A stretch of DNA of 64,000 nt from Aegilops tauschii subsp. strangulata (Eukaryota > Streptophyta > Magnoliopsida > Poales > Poaceae): contig NC_053040.3 of the NCBI RefSeq assembly GCF_002575655.3, positions 225,260,628-225,324,627 on the forward strand, written 5' to 3'. Position numbers and translations under genes: made by a program. This document shows positions 1-10,232 of the stretch, piece after piece. Each line of letters starts with the position of its first letter. Position 1 is the first letter of the stretch. Under the pieces are notes generated by a model, which had not been told where the DNA came from, ran no database searches, and saw only the letters and a list, made by a program, of their open reading frames with translations.

Positions 1-1797
1 ACCGCGTGAACGATGCACCTAGTCACCTACACACCCCGGTCGAAGGGATCTAGCCGGATCTGTGAGCAGCGGTAAGCAGAGAGAAAATGTCGTTACCATG
101 TTGTCTTGTTTAGATTTGGAGAGGATGAGAGAATGAAGAGAGCAACCCTAGTAAAGCAAGCGCTCAGGCCCCTACCTATATATATAGTGGAGTGATTATC
201 TTTTTCTCTCCACAACAAGCATTTCAATTTGTGTACGTGGCATTAAAGAAAAGAAACTCTATTTAAACTTGACTAACTGCACGTCGCACTTTGTACTGTA
301 CTGTACTACTGCTACTCATAGTATTGTCCACTTGTGCTCCCTGGCCCTCCATTCATTGAACAACCCCACGAGTGAATAAACATACAATACTATTTATATA
401 GAACGAACAAGCTCAAACTATTTTGGCTTTGAGATATCGATGGTAAAGTTTGACCACATTGCATCAGTGGACTCAATACTTTGAAGTAACCTATACGTAT
501 AAACACATGCACGGTTTACATTCCGAATCGCTAGCTAGAGCTTGAACTATATTTGTTTACATGTACCACGTTTTTATTTTGGTTTTCTGCTCCATGGCGC
601 AATTCATCGATACAAAATTATACTATATTTAAAAGTTGAGGGCGGCGCTTTTCCCGGGCAGTACGCGTGGCAGTTTTCGCGTAGCCGGTTTGACAGAGAG
701 GCGAGGAGGGTGAGGGAGTAGTGGATTCAACTTACTGCTGGAAAGGTAGGGCTGTGCGATTCGACGCCTCATTACTGATGGAAAGATGGGGTCTTGTGAT
801 ATGACTACTCACTGTAGTCATTATTTCTAAGGCGCTACGACCGGGGTGTTGCCCCCTTCCGTTCCCCACTCTAATCTCGTGCATCACAAGTCGACCCGGA
901 AGCTGGCTCTCTCACATGTCGGTGAAGTAAGAAGGAGCAAAGAATCATGTGCTATATATAGTACTACGTAGTATCAATGTTGAGGATATCACTTATCATT
1001 AGCGTCTCGGTCAGCTGGGGATTAGAGATTAATCAGAAATCGGCCGATTAATCGATTTTATCGGTCGAATATTAATCGGCCATTTATTTTTTGCAAATCC
1101 TAGGTTCCCAACACTAAAATATGTTATATTCAACACCAAAACAATATTGGGCAGAAGTGTTACCTTGATTTCTAGCCTTTGAATCCTCGTATAATGACAA
1201 ACAAATTAGGACAACAGTACATATAGCATAACAAGGTCCACAAAACGCAAATAAACATAGTTTTTGCAAACATAGTGCTATGAATAGTCCCAATTTATCG
1301 ATAGATTCCCGATAAATCGCTTGTCATAGCGATAAATCATCCCAAACAATAAACGGTGAAGATAAGGCATAATCTTATCGGTCACCCCAAGAGTAGCGAT
1401 AAATCGGACGATAAATCGCTGAATCGGAAGATTTGCACAGTGCGTAGTATATACTACTACTCACATGGGAGTAGTGTGAAACATGGCAACCCAATGAACC
1501 AGCAGGCGATAGGCCATAGAAAACAATGTGGTGATATGGCCATAAAAACAATGTACTACAGTCCAGTCTCTAGCATGTACAATACTCCTCCTCTTCCTCC
1601 TCCACTCGGTTCATCGCCATCATACTTTCCCCATTCCTGTGTTTTCAGTATCCTGCGAATCAAAGAGGCCCTTAGACTGGTTTATGTCCGGTCATTTTTT
1701 ATAAATGTGTTATGTCCAAAATTTAATGAATGTGCTTCGGTTTCTATGAAAATAATCTGGGTTGCATGTAGTAATTCATATATTTATTTATTCTTCT
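1..1797. other. Unassigned left flank
   Basis: No conserved gene is recognised here. The stretch is AT-rich with scattered short reading frames that look random, including a 162-codon frame at 1356-1844 that runs into the CACTA end and has no domain-like composition. The only internal structure I can support is the cluster of GATAAATCG-like motifs listed separately. It may be decayed DNA-transposon material or plain intergenic sequence. Confidence 0.5.
1018..1440. repeat. Cluster of GATTAATCG / GATAAATCG motifs
   Basis: Short related motifs (GATTAATCG, CGATAAATCG, ATCGGNCGAT) recur in two groups, about 1025-1080 and 1295-1435, on both strands. The left group is partly self-complementary, for example GGCCGATTAATCGATTTTATCGG. 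The two groups face each other across about 220 bp of AT-rich DNA, as in the ends of a small foldback element. I cannot assign a family and see no clear target duplication. Confidence 0.4.
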
Positions 1798-2079
1798 CAC
1801 TACAAAAAATACACTTCCGTGATGATACGTGTTTGTCACAGTAGGTCACGTTTTTGTTCATGCATGTACATCCATGACGATTTTATGACAGAATCAAGAT
1901 AGTCATACTTGTGTTGTCGTAGAAGTGTTCCATGACATTACCAAAATTATCATCACGGAAGTGCCCACTTCCATGATGATAAATCGCGCGTCATAGAAGT
2001 GCTTTCGTCAAGGGTGACCAACACGTGGCATCCACCGTAATGGGTCGCCTTTAAGCTATCGAGTTCCGTTTCGGATCTG

Positions 2080-2900
2080 ATAACCCGTTAACAGCCCGGA
2101 CCAATGGCGATTTTCCATGTGTAAAATTCTCATTCGCCGACGAACCACGTGTCGGCTCAGCGTTGGGACAGATGTCAACCGTCCATTTGACAAGAATCGC
2201 CAATGAAACATTGACACGTGGGACGGCCCAATAGATGCCCATATAGGTCTAAAAGCCGACTCAGGAACAGGCCCATAAGATTTTGTCAGATCTAATGGAT
2301 CGGCCCGTTAATAGTCTAACATTTTCTGGACCAAATTATAGCCCACATCAGATACGGGCCGTTAAATGACTGCAATATTCCGAGCCAGTTTACGGCCCAT
2401 ATCAGATCCGGACCGTTAACAGCATGCAATAGTTTGGGCCAAATTACGGTCCACACTTGATCCGGCCCGTTAACTCACTTTTTATTTCTTGGTCCAAATT
2501 ATGGCCCATAACAGATACGGCCCTTTTAACAGCTACTGTGCCATTGGGTCCATTGGCGGCCTGATTTTCTCTTCGACTTCTTAACGGCCCGTTTAACAGT
2601 TCGGCCCGATATTAGTTTCGGCCTGTCAGCGGCCCTGTCTACATATGGGCCTCTTTCAGCCCGGTTTCACTTTCGGCCATTTAAAGGCCTGAGTTGCACC
2701 TGTTCCTAATTATGGTTTGTAGTTACTTTTGGCCTCTTAACGGCCCGTAGTCTTCGTGGATATATTCTAGCCCAAACTGACTATCGGCCCGTTAAAGGCC
2801 CTTGAGAGTGTTGGGCCTAATTTAGGCCCGTTATACATCCGGCCTGCTTCCCGCCCGTCATGTAACTGGGTCAGCCAAGGCCCAAAAACATTTCAACCTA
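2080..2900. repeat. CACTA subterminal repeat region
   Basis: About ten copies of a GGCCCGTTAA(CAG) core or close variants occur, for example near 2085, 2304, 2369, 2411, 2467, 2587, 2793 and 2832. They alternate with GGCCCAT/GGCCTG words. Arrays of short direct and inverted repeats next to the ends are the binding sites for the element's own DNA-binding protein in En/Spm-type transposons. That role is inferred here from position. Confidence 0.65.
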
Positions 2901-3065
2901 TTAATGGCCCATCACCCGTCAACATAGTTCAAGAAAGGTTAGCCCGGCCCAGGAGCTGCAGCGCAAGCAGCTTATCAACCTGATGAGACTGCGCTTCTTT
3001 GGCGCTCATATCCACCAACTTAAGCTGCATAGCATCAATAAACATCTAGACTTATGGCTAATCTT

Positions 3066-3335
3066 TCATAGAGAGTCGAGTTCCAGCCGGATTTGAGCGG
3101 AAGCATGTATTTCTGCTTGAATTTCAGACTGAAGAAGTCGAATAGATTCAGGCGATGACTTCATCGAGCTTGTGTCACTGAGTAAGTTTGACACTACATC
3201 AAGATGTGACTTCATGGTTGTATCCCTACCCTCAAGATGTGTTGCCTTCTCTTCTGGAATATGTGTTAGAGGGACAAACAATGGGTTCGTCTCACTATCA
3301 TTGTGGCAGTTCTTCCTAGCAGCAGTGTTGTCACC
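3066..3335 (-). pseudogene. Putative last exon of CACTA second ORF
   Basis: The minus strand opens with a good acceptor (pyrimidine tract, TTTCAG, then GGTGAC) at 3336-3341 and stays open for about 90 codons to a TGA at 3066. The product is polar, with a helix-prone C-terminus rich in Ser, Gln and Glu, ending LRLELDSL-like. Position between the subterminal repeats and the other exon-like block fits the C-terminal exon of a CACTA accessory (TNPA-like) protein. No domain is recognised. The upstream part of the gene is lost, so the gene is broken as a whole. Confidence 0.4.
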
Positions 3336-4568
3336 CTGAAAGAGAAACAAGTAGGTAGATAACAGGTTTTGCACGTATAAGCATCAGCGCTGTCAATTGA
3401 TCTCATTTATTTGTCAGAAATAAAGAGACACGGTTTAAAATAGCATTAACATAATATGCATTGTTCATAGTTAAGATGGCAGGAAATGGCATTGTGCAGG
3501 ACCAGCCAGTTCACCAGATCACTGGATTACATATCAAGAACACAAGCATTGATGTTGTTCTAAACAACATATAAGCATGAATGGTGAGTGTACTGTCAAT
3601 TTATACCATTTCAGATTGGTAAATAAAGAGACACGATTTAAATAACATTAATATAATATGGCATTGTTCATAGTTGAGACATAGCAGGATATGACATTGT
3701 GCTGTTGTTGGTAGTTTCACCACACCACTGGATTACAGATCAAGAACACAAGCATACACATAGTGCTAATGAAGATAACTTGCTATGTTTAGTTTAATTT
3801 ACATGGTACGAATAAGGAACAAGGTTGTACAAATAAAGACTGAAATTGAGAAGGACAAACTTATGTTTATGTACTACTACTTTATAAACTTTGAACAAGC
3901 AATTTGATGCAGACGACAAAAATAAACAGCATTTGCACTCATAGCTATCCAAATATACACAACCAAGTTTGAAGGCTCGAGGAGGACAAACTTACATTAG
4001 TAGTGAAGACAGGCTCTATAAAGGCCTTGTCCATATTGATGGGGGGGCAATTCAAGAAGTTTACCGCACACTCTTCTTCAAGAGTATTGCCTTTATTCTA
4101 CATTTTGTTAAGAGTAAATATAGATGTGAAAATATAGGAACAAATGCGATTATATAGCTTAATATGCAGAGTACAAATGTAAATACAGCACACAGGCAAA
4201 AGGCACTGACAAGAGCAATGCAGAGCTAAACTTCTTCAGTAACATTGGTTTTATTCAATATTTTGGCAAAAGTAAATGTAGATCTGATGTGTAGAAAAAT
4301 GGAGGACAAGGGAAAATAAGCTGCAAAGTGTACATGAAGAACTAGCTGACAAATATAAGTACAGTGATGAAGGACAGCAGATACTTACAAGAACAATGCA
4401 GAACTAAATTTCTTCATAAGCATTGGGTTTATTCTACATTAATTTAAGCATTAATATAGATATGATAATTTGGAGCGAACAGTGGATAAGCAAGCTATAA
4501 TGCACAATGATGTCGCATAATCCACCAGGTATGAATGTAAGGACAGCGATATGACAATAGGTACTCAC

Positions 4569-4736
4569 AAGAGCAAAGCAGCGACCATCATAGTAGCGAT
4601 ATCCTAGGTTTTGCAGCGCTGGTTCTATCGCCAATATACGTCGGGTGCTATGTGATTTCTCCGGTAGCACCACCTTTTTCAAGGACTTTGCTTGTACTCC
4701 TTCAGTTTCTGCATTCACCCTCTTCCTTTTGGATGT
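4569..4736 (-). pseudogene. Putative internal exon of CACTA second ORF
   Basis: On the minus strand an exon of 56 codons is bounded by TTTCAG/ACATCC on its 5' side and CTT/GTGAGT on its 3' side, both near-consensus plant splice sites. The encoded stretch begins TSKRKRVNAE, a basic segment that could be a nuclear localisation signal, and contains NLGYRYYDGRCFALV. It lies in the same orientation as the exon at 3066-3335. The gene is cut off a few tens of bases upstream by the junction with the LTR at about 4784. Function unknown; the assignment to CACTA is by location. Confidence 0.4.
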
Positions 4737-4783
4737 CTGAAACACAAGAACAACATTTGAATGGAAAAACATGGTATGACCTC

Positions 4784-5502
4784 AAGGGAAAACTCAATCC
4801 ATTACAAGAGAGTAGAGGGGGAGAAACATCATAAGATCCAACTATAATAGCAAAGCTCACGATACATCAAGATCGTATCACCTCAAGAACATGAGAGAGA
4901 GAGAGATCAAACACATAGCTACTGGTACATACCCTCAGCCCCGAGGGTGAACTACTCCCTCCTCATCATGGAGAGCGCCGGGATGATGAAGATGGCCACC
5001 GGTGAGGGATCCCCCCTCTGGCAGGGTGCCGGAACAGGGTCTCGATTGGTTTTTGGTGGCTACAGAGGCTTGCGGCGGCGGAACTCCCGATCTATTATGT
5101 TCCCCGATGGTTTTAGGGTATATTGGTATATATAGGAGGAAGAAATACGTCAGGGGAGCCACGAGGGGCCCATGAGGGTGGAGGGCGCACCCAGGGGGTG
5201 GGCGCGCCCCCTGCCTCGTGCCTTCCTAGTTGATCCCCTGACGTGCACTCCAAGTCTCCTGGATTGCTTTCTTTCCTAAAATAACTTTCCCGAAGGTTTC
5301 ATTCCATTTGGACTCCGTTTGATATTCCTTTTCTTCGAAACACTGAAACAAGGGGAAAAACAGAAACTGGCACTGGGCTCTGGGTTAATAGGTTAGTCCC
5401 AAAAATAATGTAAAAGTGTTTAATAAAGCCCATAAACATCCAAGATGGATAATATAATAGCATGAATACTTCATAAATTATAGATACGTTGGAGACGTAT
5501 CA
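4784..5502 (-). repeat. LTR A, truncated 3' LTR of the trimer
   Basis: It matches the right 719 bp of LTRs B and C almost base for base, apart from a shorter GA run (7 units against 9 in B). It ends in GGAGACGTATCA, which on the minus strand is the LTR start TGATACGTCTCC. About 970 bp of the other end are missing, and the sequence changes directly into CACTA DNA. A TATA-like box (TATATATACC on the minus strand, near 5126-5135) marks the likely promoter. Confidence 0.85.
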
Positions 5503-5516
5503 GCATCGCCAAGCTT
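5503..5516 (-). promoter_or_regulatory. Polypurine tract, internal unit 1
   Basis: On the minus strand AAGCTTGGCGATGC lies directly against the LTR start. This is where second-strand primer cleavage is expected. The same block abuts LTR B at 11921-11934 and LTR C at 18337-18350. It is one base off the AAGCTTGGGGATGC core that recurs four times further inside each unit. Confidence 0.6.
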
Positions 5517-8058
5517 AATTCCTGCTCGTCCTCGAGTAGGTAAATGATAAAAGAAATAATTTATGAAGTGTGAATGCTAGCAGGTGCATAAGTTTGATCA
5601 ATGATAATTTCAATCACCTTTTCTAGCATCATTATATGTCATAACAGTAGTTCAACTCATAGAACTTTTCATGAACAAGTAACAAGTTATTCACATGTTA
5701 AAGTATAGATCACAAACTTTCTTGAAAACTAACAAACCGTGTTATTAGTCATCAAACAATTACAATTCATCTTATTTTCAGGAAGAGTCTATGTCAGAGC
5801 GTTGATTCAGCAAACTTCACATACTCAACTATCATTTAGTCTTCCATGATTGCTACCACTCAAAGCATATTTTTAGAACAAATAGTATTCATCGAACATA
5901 GAGAAAGATAGGGGCTTAATGTTTCGCCTCCCAACCTTTTACCTCAGGGGTAATGTCAACAGTAATAATTCATGCTCAAATATATTTGAATAGCCATATG
6001 TGCCTAGATCTTTCCATCACATGATGCTTGCCAACTAAAGAGTAGGTTGGAATGAGAGGGAATACTACTGACTCTCGCATAAATGTAAAAGATAGGCCCT
6101 TCGCAGAGGGGAGCAGGGATTTGCAGAGGTGCCAGAGCTCGAAGCAAAAACAGAGATGAAAATAATTTTGAGATGTATGCTTTCATTGTCAACATAATGA
6201 CCAAGAGTTCCCAATATCTTCCATACTACATACATTATGGGCGGTTCCCAAACAGAAAGGTAAAGAGTTTTACTCTCCCTCCACCAACAATCATCAATCC
6301 ATGGCTTGCCCAAAACAACGGGTGCCTCCAACTAACATCAATCCTGGGGGAGTTTTGTTTGCAATTATTTTTGATTTGATTTTGATCTTTTGATCATGGG
6401 ATTGGGCATCCCAGTTACCAACCATTTTCTCATGAATGATGAGCGGAGTCCACTCATCGCGAGAATAACCCACCTAGCATGGAAGATACTGCTAGCCCCT
6501 AGTCGCTACATGAGTGATTCGGGCATACAAAACAGATTATTATTTGAAGGTTTAGAGTTTGGCACATGCAAATTTACTTGGAACGGCAGGTAAATACCGC
6601 ATATAGGTAGATATGGTGGACACTCATGGAAGAAACTTGGTACAAGGAGTTTGGATGCACAAGCAGTATTCCCGCTTAGTACATATATTTTGGCTAGCAA
6701 AGGATTCTAAATAGCAAGCACCACATGTTAGAGGATCCATAACAATATAACTTCTATACAAATATACCCAAGCATAACTCATTATGTTGTCTTTCTTGTC
6801 CAACTTCAACTAATTTTCTCAGGTTTGAAAATAATTAATGGGGATCACAATCATAGAAGATGTCCAGGATAGTATATTTATATGTGAAATCTCTCTTCCT
6901 TCAATATTCTTTCATGAATTGTTCAAGCGACCAATACAATGTTTGCTAACCTTCAAAAAATTACCACCTCTAGTTCTTATATGTAAAGTCATTACTCCCC
7001 ATGGGTAAGCATATGAAAAATATATAATTTCAGATTTGTGACATTCAAATCATTCAACCATTTACTCATAGGATATAAGTGAAGCACACGAGTAAATGAC
7101 AAACTACTCCAAAAAGATATAAGTGAAGATCAATGAGTAGTTAAACAATTTTGTAGCTAAGTGAAGACTCTATCTCATTTAAGAATTTCAGATCTTGATA
7201 CTTTATTCAAACAGCAAGCAAGGCTAAAGAAAATAAAATGACGCTCCAAGCAAAACACATATCATGTGGTGAATAAAAATATAGCTCCAAGTAAAGTTAC
7301 CGATGAACGAAGGCGAAAGAGGGGATGCCATCCGGGGCATCCCCAAGCTTAGGCTCTTGGTTATCCTTGAATATTACCTTGGGGTGCCTTGGGCATCCCC
7401 AAGCTTAGGCTCTTGACACTCCTTATTCCATAGTCCATCGAATCTTTACCCAAAACATGAAAACTTCACAACACAAAACTTAACAGAAAATCTCGTGAGC
7501 TCCGTTAGTATAAGAAATAAATCACCACTTAGGTACTCTTGTGAACTTATTATAAATTCATATTGGTGTAGTATCTACTATATTCCAACTCCTCTATGGT
7601 TCATACCCTCCGATACTACTCATAGATTCATCAAAATATGCAAACAACACATAGAAAACAGAATCTGTCAAAAACAGAATAGTCTGTAGTAATCTGTATC
7701 AAACGTATACTTCTGGAACTCCAACAATTCTACAATAAATTGGTGGACCTGAGGAATTTGCCTAGTAATCATCTTCAAAAAGAATCAACTAAATAGCACT
7801 CTCCAGTAAAAAGTTGAATCTAATCTTGTGAGCGCTAAAGTTTCTGTTTTTTACAGCATGATCATAAAGACTTCACCCAAGTCTTCCCAAAGGTTCTACT
7901 TGGCACAAACACTAATTAAAACATAAAACCACATCTAAACAGAATCTAGAAGGATTATTTATCCCTAAAAAGAACCAAAAATAAAGAAACTAAAAATAAA
8001 ATTGGGTTGCCTCCCAACAAGCGCTATCGTTTAACGCCCCTAGCTAGGCATGATGATT
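5517..8058 (-). other. Non-coding 3' internal region of unit 1 (same in units 2 and 3)
   Basis: About 2.5 kb between the Gag-like stop and the polypurine tract has no open frame longer than about 90 codons on either strand. The short frames are the same in all three units only because the DNA is the same. Two copies of AAGCTTGGGGATGCCC (minus strand) lie at 7337-7350 and 7393-7406. The equivalents are 11935-14476 and 18351-20892. A GGGAGGCAACCC block just downstream of the stop codon (8007-8018 region) is the strongest non-coding landmark. Packaging or dimerisation signals would be expected here but cannot be shown. Confidence 0.6.
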
Positions 8059-10137
8059 TCAATGATGCTCACAAAAAGAAAAGAATTGAAACATAAAGAG
8101 AGCATCATGAAGAATATGACTAGCACATTTAAGTCTAACCCACTTCCTATGCATAGGGATTTTGTGAGCAAACAACTTATGGGAACAATAATCAACTAGC
8201 ATAGGAAGGCAAAACAAACATAACTTCAAAACTTTAAGCACGCAGAGAGGAAACTTGATATTATTGCAATTCGTACAAGCATATATTACTCCCTCATAAT
8301 AATTCTCAGTAGCATCATGAATGAATTCAACAATATAACCAGCACCTAAAGCATTCTTTTCATGATCTACAAGCATAGAAAATTTACTACTCTCCACATA
8401 AGCAAATTTCTTCTCATTCGGAATAGTGGGAGTATCATAAGAGACTTGAATATTATAAATTGTTTCCACATTAAAAGAGTAATGTTCAGAAAAAGGGGAA
8501 TCATAATCATGACAGATTTTATAAATATAATAATCACTACTTTTTATAGCATAAGTTTCGTCACAGTAATCATCATAAGTAGCAACTTTGTTCTCATCAT
8601 AATCAATTGAAACCTCTTCCGAAATAGTGGATTCATCACTAAATAAAGTCATGACCTCTCCAAATCCACTTTCATAAATATTATAAGATTCAACATCGTC
8701 CAAAATAGTGGGATCATTACTTCCTAAAGTTGACACTCTTCCAAACCCACTTTCATCAATATAATCATCATAGGTAGAAGGCATGCTATCATCATAACAA
8801 CTTTGCATATCAAAACTTGGGAGGCTAAAAATATCATATTCATTAAACGTAGCATCCCCAAGCTTGGGACAAACATTAATTGCAGCAAATATATTCTCAA
8901 AAACATCATCTTCTCCAAACATATCATCCCCAAGCTTGAGCCTTTTTATATCATAAGCATAATCACTCTCATCATTAATAGTATGGATAGCACCAATAGT
9001 ATAGCAATTATCATATTCTTCCAAGCAAATGCCAAAAAGATTTTCAAGATCATAAGAAGTACTATCTTCCCAATCATAATCATCACAACAAGCAATAGGC
9101 ATAACAATATCATCATCAAGTGCATCATCTTCCACAATTATTTTTGATTCATTTTCACGGGGCACAACAATAATAGGAGCAACATTATTTGGGAGAGATA
9201 TCTTTTTACCTCTCTTCCTTTTTCTTTTCTTCTTCTTCTTCACATCATGTGTGGGTTCAATCCTATTTTTGGAGCTCCTTATTAATGAGATTGGTTGAAT
9301 AGAAGGCTCCTCCTTGTTACCTGATTCATCATAAGAAATAATAGGAGAATATTGGGAAGTCTCTTCCCTTTCGTTAGTATTCTCTTCATCTTCTATTTGT
9401 TTTCTTTTCTTTATGTAATTGGCAATATAAGGATTTTCAATGCAATTCACCGCACAATACATATAAATTTCTTCTAGATCAATATCGAGGAATTTCTCGA
9501 GGTTATATTCTGGAATAATCTTAGTTTGACGTTTCATTTCTTCATAACCCAAAAGCAAACTAAGTTCACTATGATGTGCAAGGGAAATCAAGTCATCACA
9601 ATTTTTGGACATGATTCGATCATGAAACAATTTGCATTCGATATTTAAATGACCATGTTCATTGCAAAGTTCACAAGTATGGCTAAGAAATATTAAATTT
9701 TCAGCACTAACATTTAGCCTTTCTTGCAACCATTTAGTTTCTAAATGCTTATACCTCTTGCAATATCTATCTTCCCTATTTGGTGTGTACTTGCAAACCC
9801 AATGCAGTCCACAAAAATTGACATGTTTATAGGAGACATTTTCATCATAACTAGTGCAATCATCATTAGTACTATGGATATTCAAAGAATTCATACTAAC
9901 AACATTGCAATCATGCTCATCATTCACATATTTTATGCCAATCATTCTATGTAATTCTTCTTCTAGTACTTGAGCACAATTTTCCTTTCCATCATCTTCA
10001 CGAAAGACATTAAAAAGATGAAGCATATGAGGCACCCTTAATTCCATTTTTTGTAGTTTTCTTTTATGAACTAAACTAGTGATAAAAAAGAAACTAAAAG
10101 ATTCGATTGCAAGATCTAAAGATATACCTTCAAGCAC
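8059..10137 (-). CDS. gag: Gag-like protein with zinc knuckle, copy 1
   Basis: A 692-codon frame, the only long one in the unit. It holds one CCHC zinc knuckle of the exact CX2CX4HX4C form at about residues 155-168 (Cys155, Cys158, His163, Cys168), typical of retroelement nucleocapsids that bind element RNA. A run of 12-13 Lys/Arg at 300-312 could be a nuclear or RNA-binding signal. The following 200 residues are very acidic and Tyr/Asp-rich, with two ESGFG(R/E)V repeats near 462 and 490. The frame opens with GTG; the first ATG is residue 31 (MELRVPHMLH), a likelier start. It begins only tens of bases after the primer site, as expected for gag. Copy 1 alone has Tyr536, where copies 2 and 3 have Asp. 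No protease or polymerase motifs are seen. The fold outside the knuckle is not recognised. Confidence 0.75.
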   Translation of the reverse strand: MLEGISLDLAIESFSFFFITSLVHKRKLQKMELRVPHMLHLFNVFREDDGKENCAQVLEEELHRMIGIKYVNDEHDCNVVSMNSLNIHSTNDDCTSYDENVSYKHVNFCGLHWVCKYTPNREDRYCKRYKHLETKWLQERLNVSAENLIFLSHTCELCNEHGHLNIECKLFHDRIMSKNCDDLISLAHHSELSLLLGYEEMKRQTKIIPEYNLEKFLDIDLEEIYMYCAVNCIENPYIANYIKKRKQIEDEENTNEREETSQYSPIISYDESGNKEEPSIQPISLIRSSKNRIEPTHDVKKKKKRKRKRGKKISLPNNVAPIIVVPRENESKIIVEDDALDDDIVMPIACCDDYDWEDSTSYDLENLFGICLEEYDNCYTIGAIHTINDESDYAYDIKRLKLGDDMFGEDDVFENIFAAINVCPKLGDATFNEYDIFSLPSFDMQSCYDDSMPSTYDDYIDESGFGRVSTLGSNDPTILDDVESYNIYESGFGEVMTLFSDESTISEEVSIDYDENKVATYDDYCDETYAIKSSDYYIYKICHDYDSPFSEHYSFNVETIYNIQVSYDTPTIPNEKKFAYVESSKFSMLVDHEKNALGAGYIVEFIHDATENYYEGVIYACTNCNNIKFPLCVLKVLKLCLFCLPMLVDYCSHKLFAHKIPMHRKWVRLKCASHILHDALFMFQFFSFCEHH

Positions 10138-10142
10138 TCACC

Positions 10143-10222
10143 TCCCCGGCAACGGCGCCAGAAAAGAGCTTAGTTGACAGGGTGTGAGTGCTGCTTACCT
10201 AGCCTCCCCAGCAACGGCCCCA
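10143..10222 (-). promoter_or_regulatory. Doubled tRNA-Asp primer-binding site, unit 1
   Basis: On the minus strand TGGCGCCGTTGCCGGGGA (10143-10160) is a perfect 18-base complement of the 3' end of plant tRNA-Asp(GUC) with CCA. A second copy, TGGGGCCGTTGCTGGGGA (10205-10222), has two mismatches and sits 10 bp from the LTR, the normal place. The two lie in a 62-bp direct duplication. The proximal site is correctly placed but imperfect; the distal one is perfect but about 72 bp from the LTR. Confidence 0.8.
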
Positions 10223-10232
10223 GAAAAGAGCT

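Larger units (their letters stand above)
1798..4783 (-). mobile_element. CACTA (En/Spm) transposon, 3' part
   Basis: The left end reads CACTACAAAAAATACACTTC, the classic terminal inverted repeat of the CACTA superfamily in Triticeae. A subterminal region of short GGCCCGTTAA-type repeats follows, then exon-like blocks on the minus strand (3066-3335 and 4569-4736). The element is read from right to left, so its 5' half and other end should lie beyond 4783, but the sequence changes there abruptly into a truncated LTR. It is therefore a fragment, cut by a deletion or by the neighbouring insertion. CACTA elements move by a transposase plus a second protein that binds the subterminal repeats. Only pieces of what could be the second gene remain. 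Confidence 0.8.

Noticed and set aside
1356..1844. 162-codon frame
   Set aside because: It has no protein-like composition and runs across the CACTA terminal repeat.
4947..5162. 60-112-codon frames in the LTRs (also 11305-11580, 17769-17996, 24061-24426)
   Set aside because: They lie in the LTR promoter and leader region on either strand, with no domain, and differ in length with the GA run.
8362..9954. Open frames on the plus strand and other minus frames opposite the 692-codon gene (also 14780-16372 and 21196-22788)
   Set aside because: They are Ile/Met-rich shadows of the Asp/Tyr-rich coding strand and repeat only because the DNA repeats.
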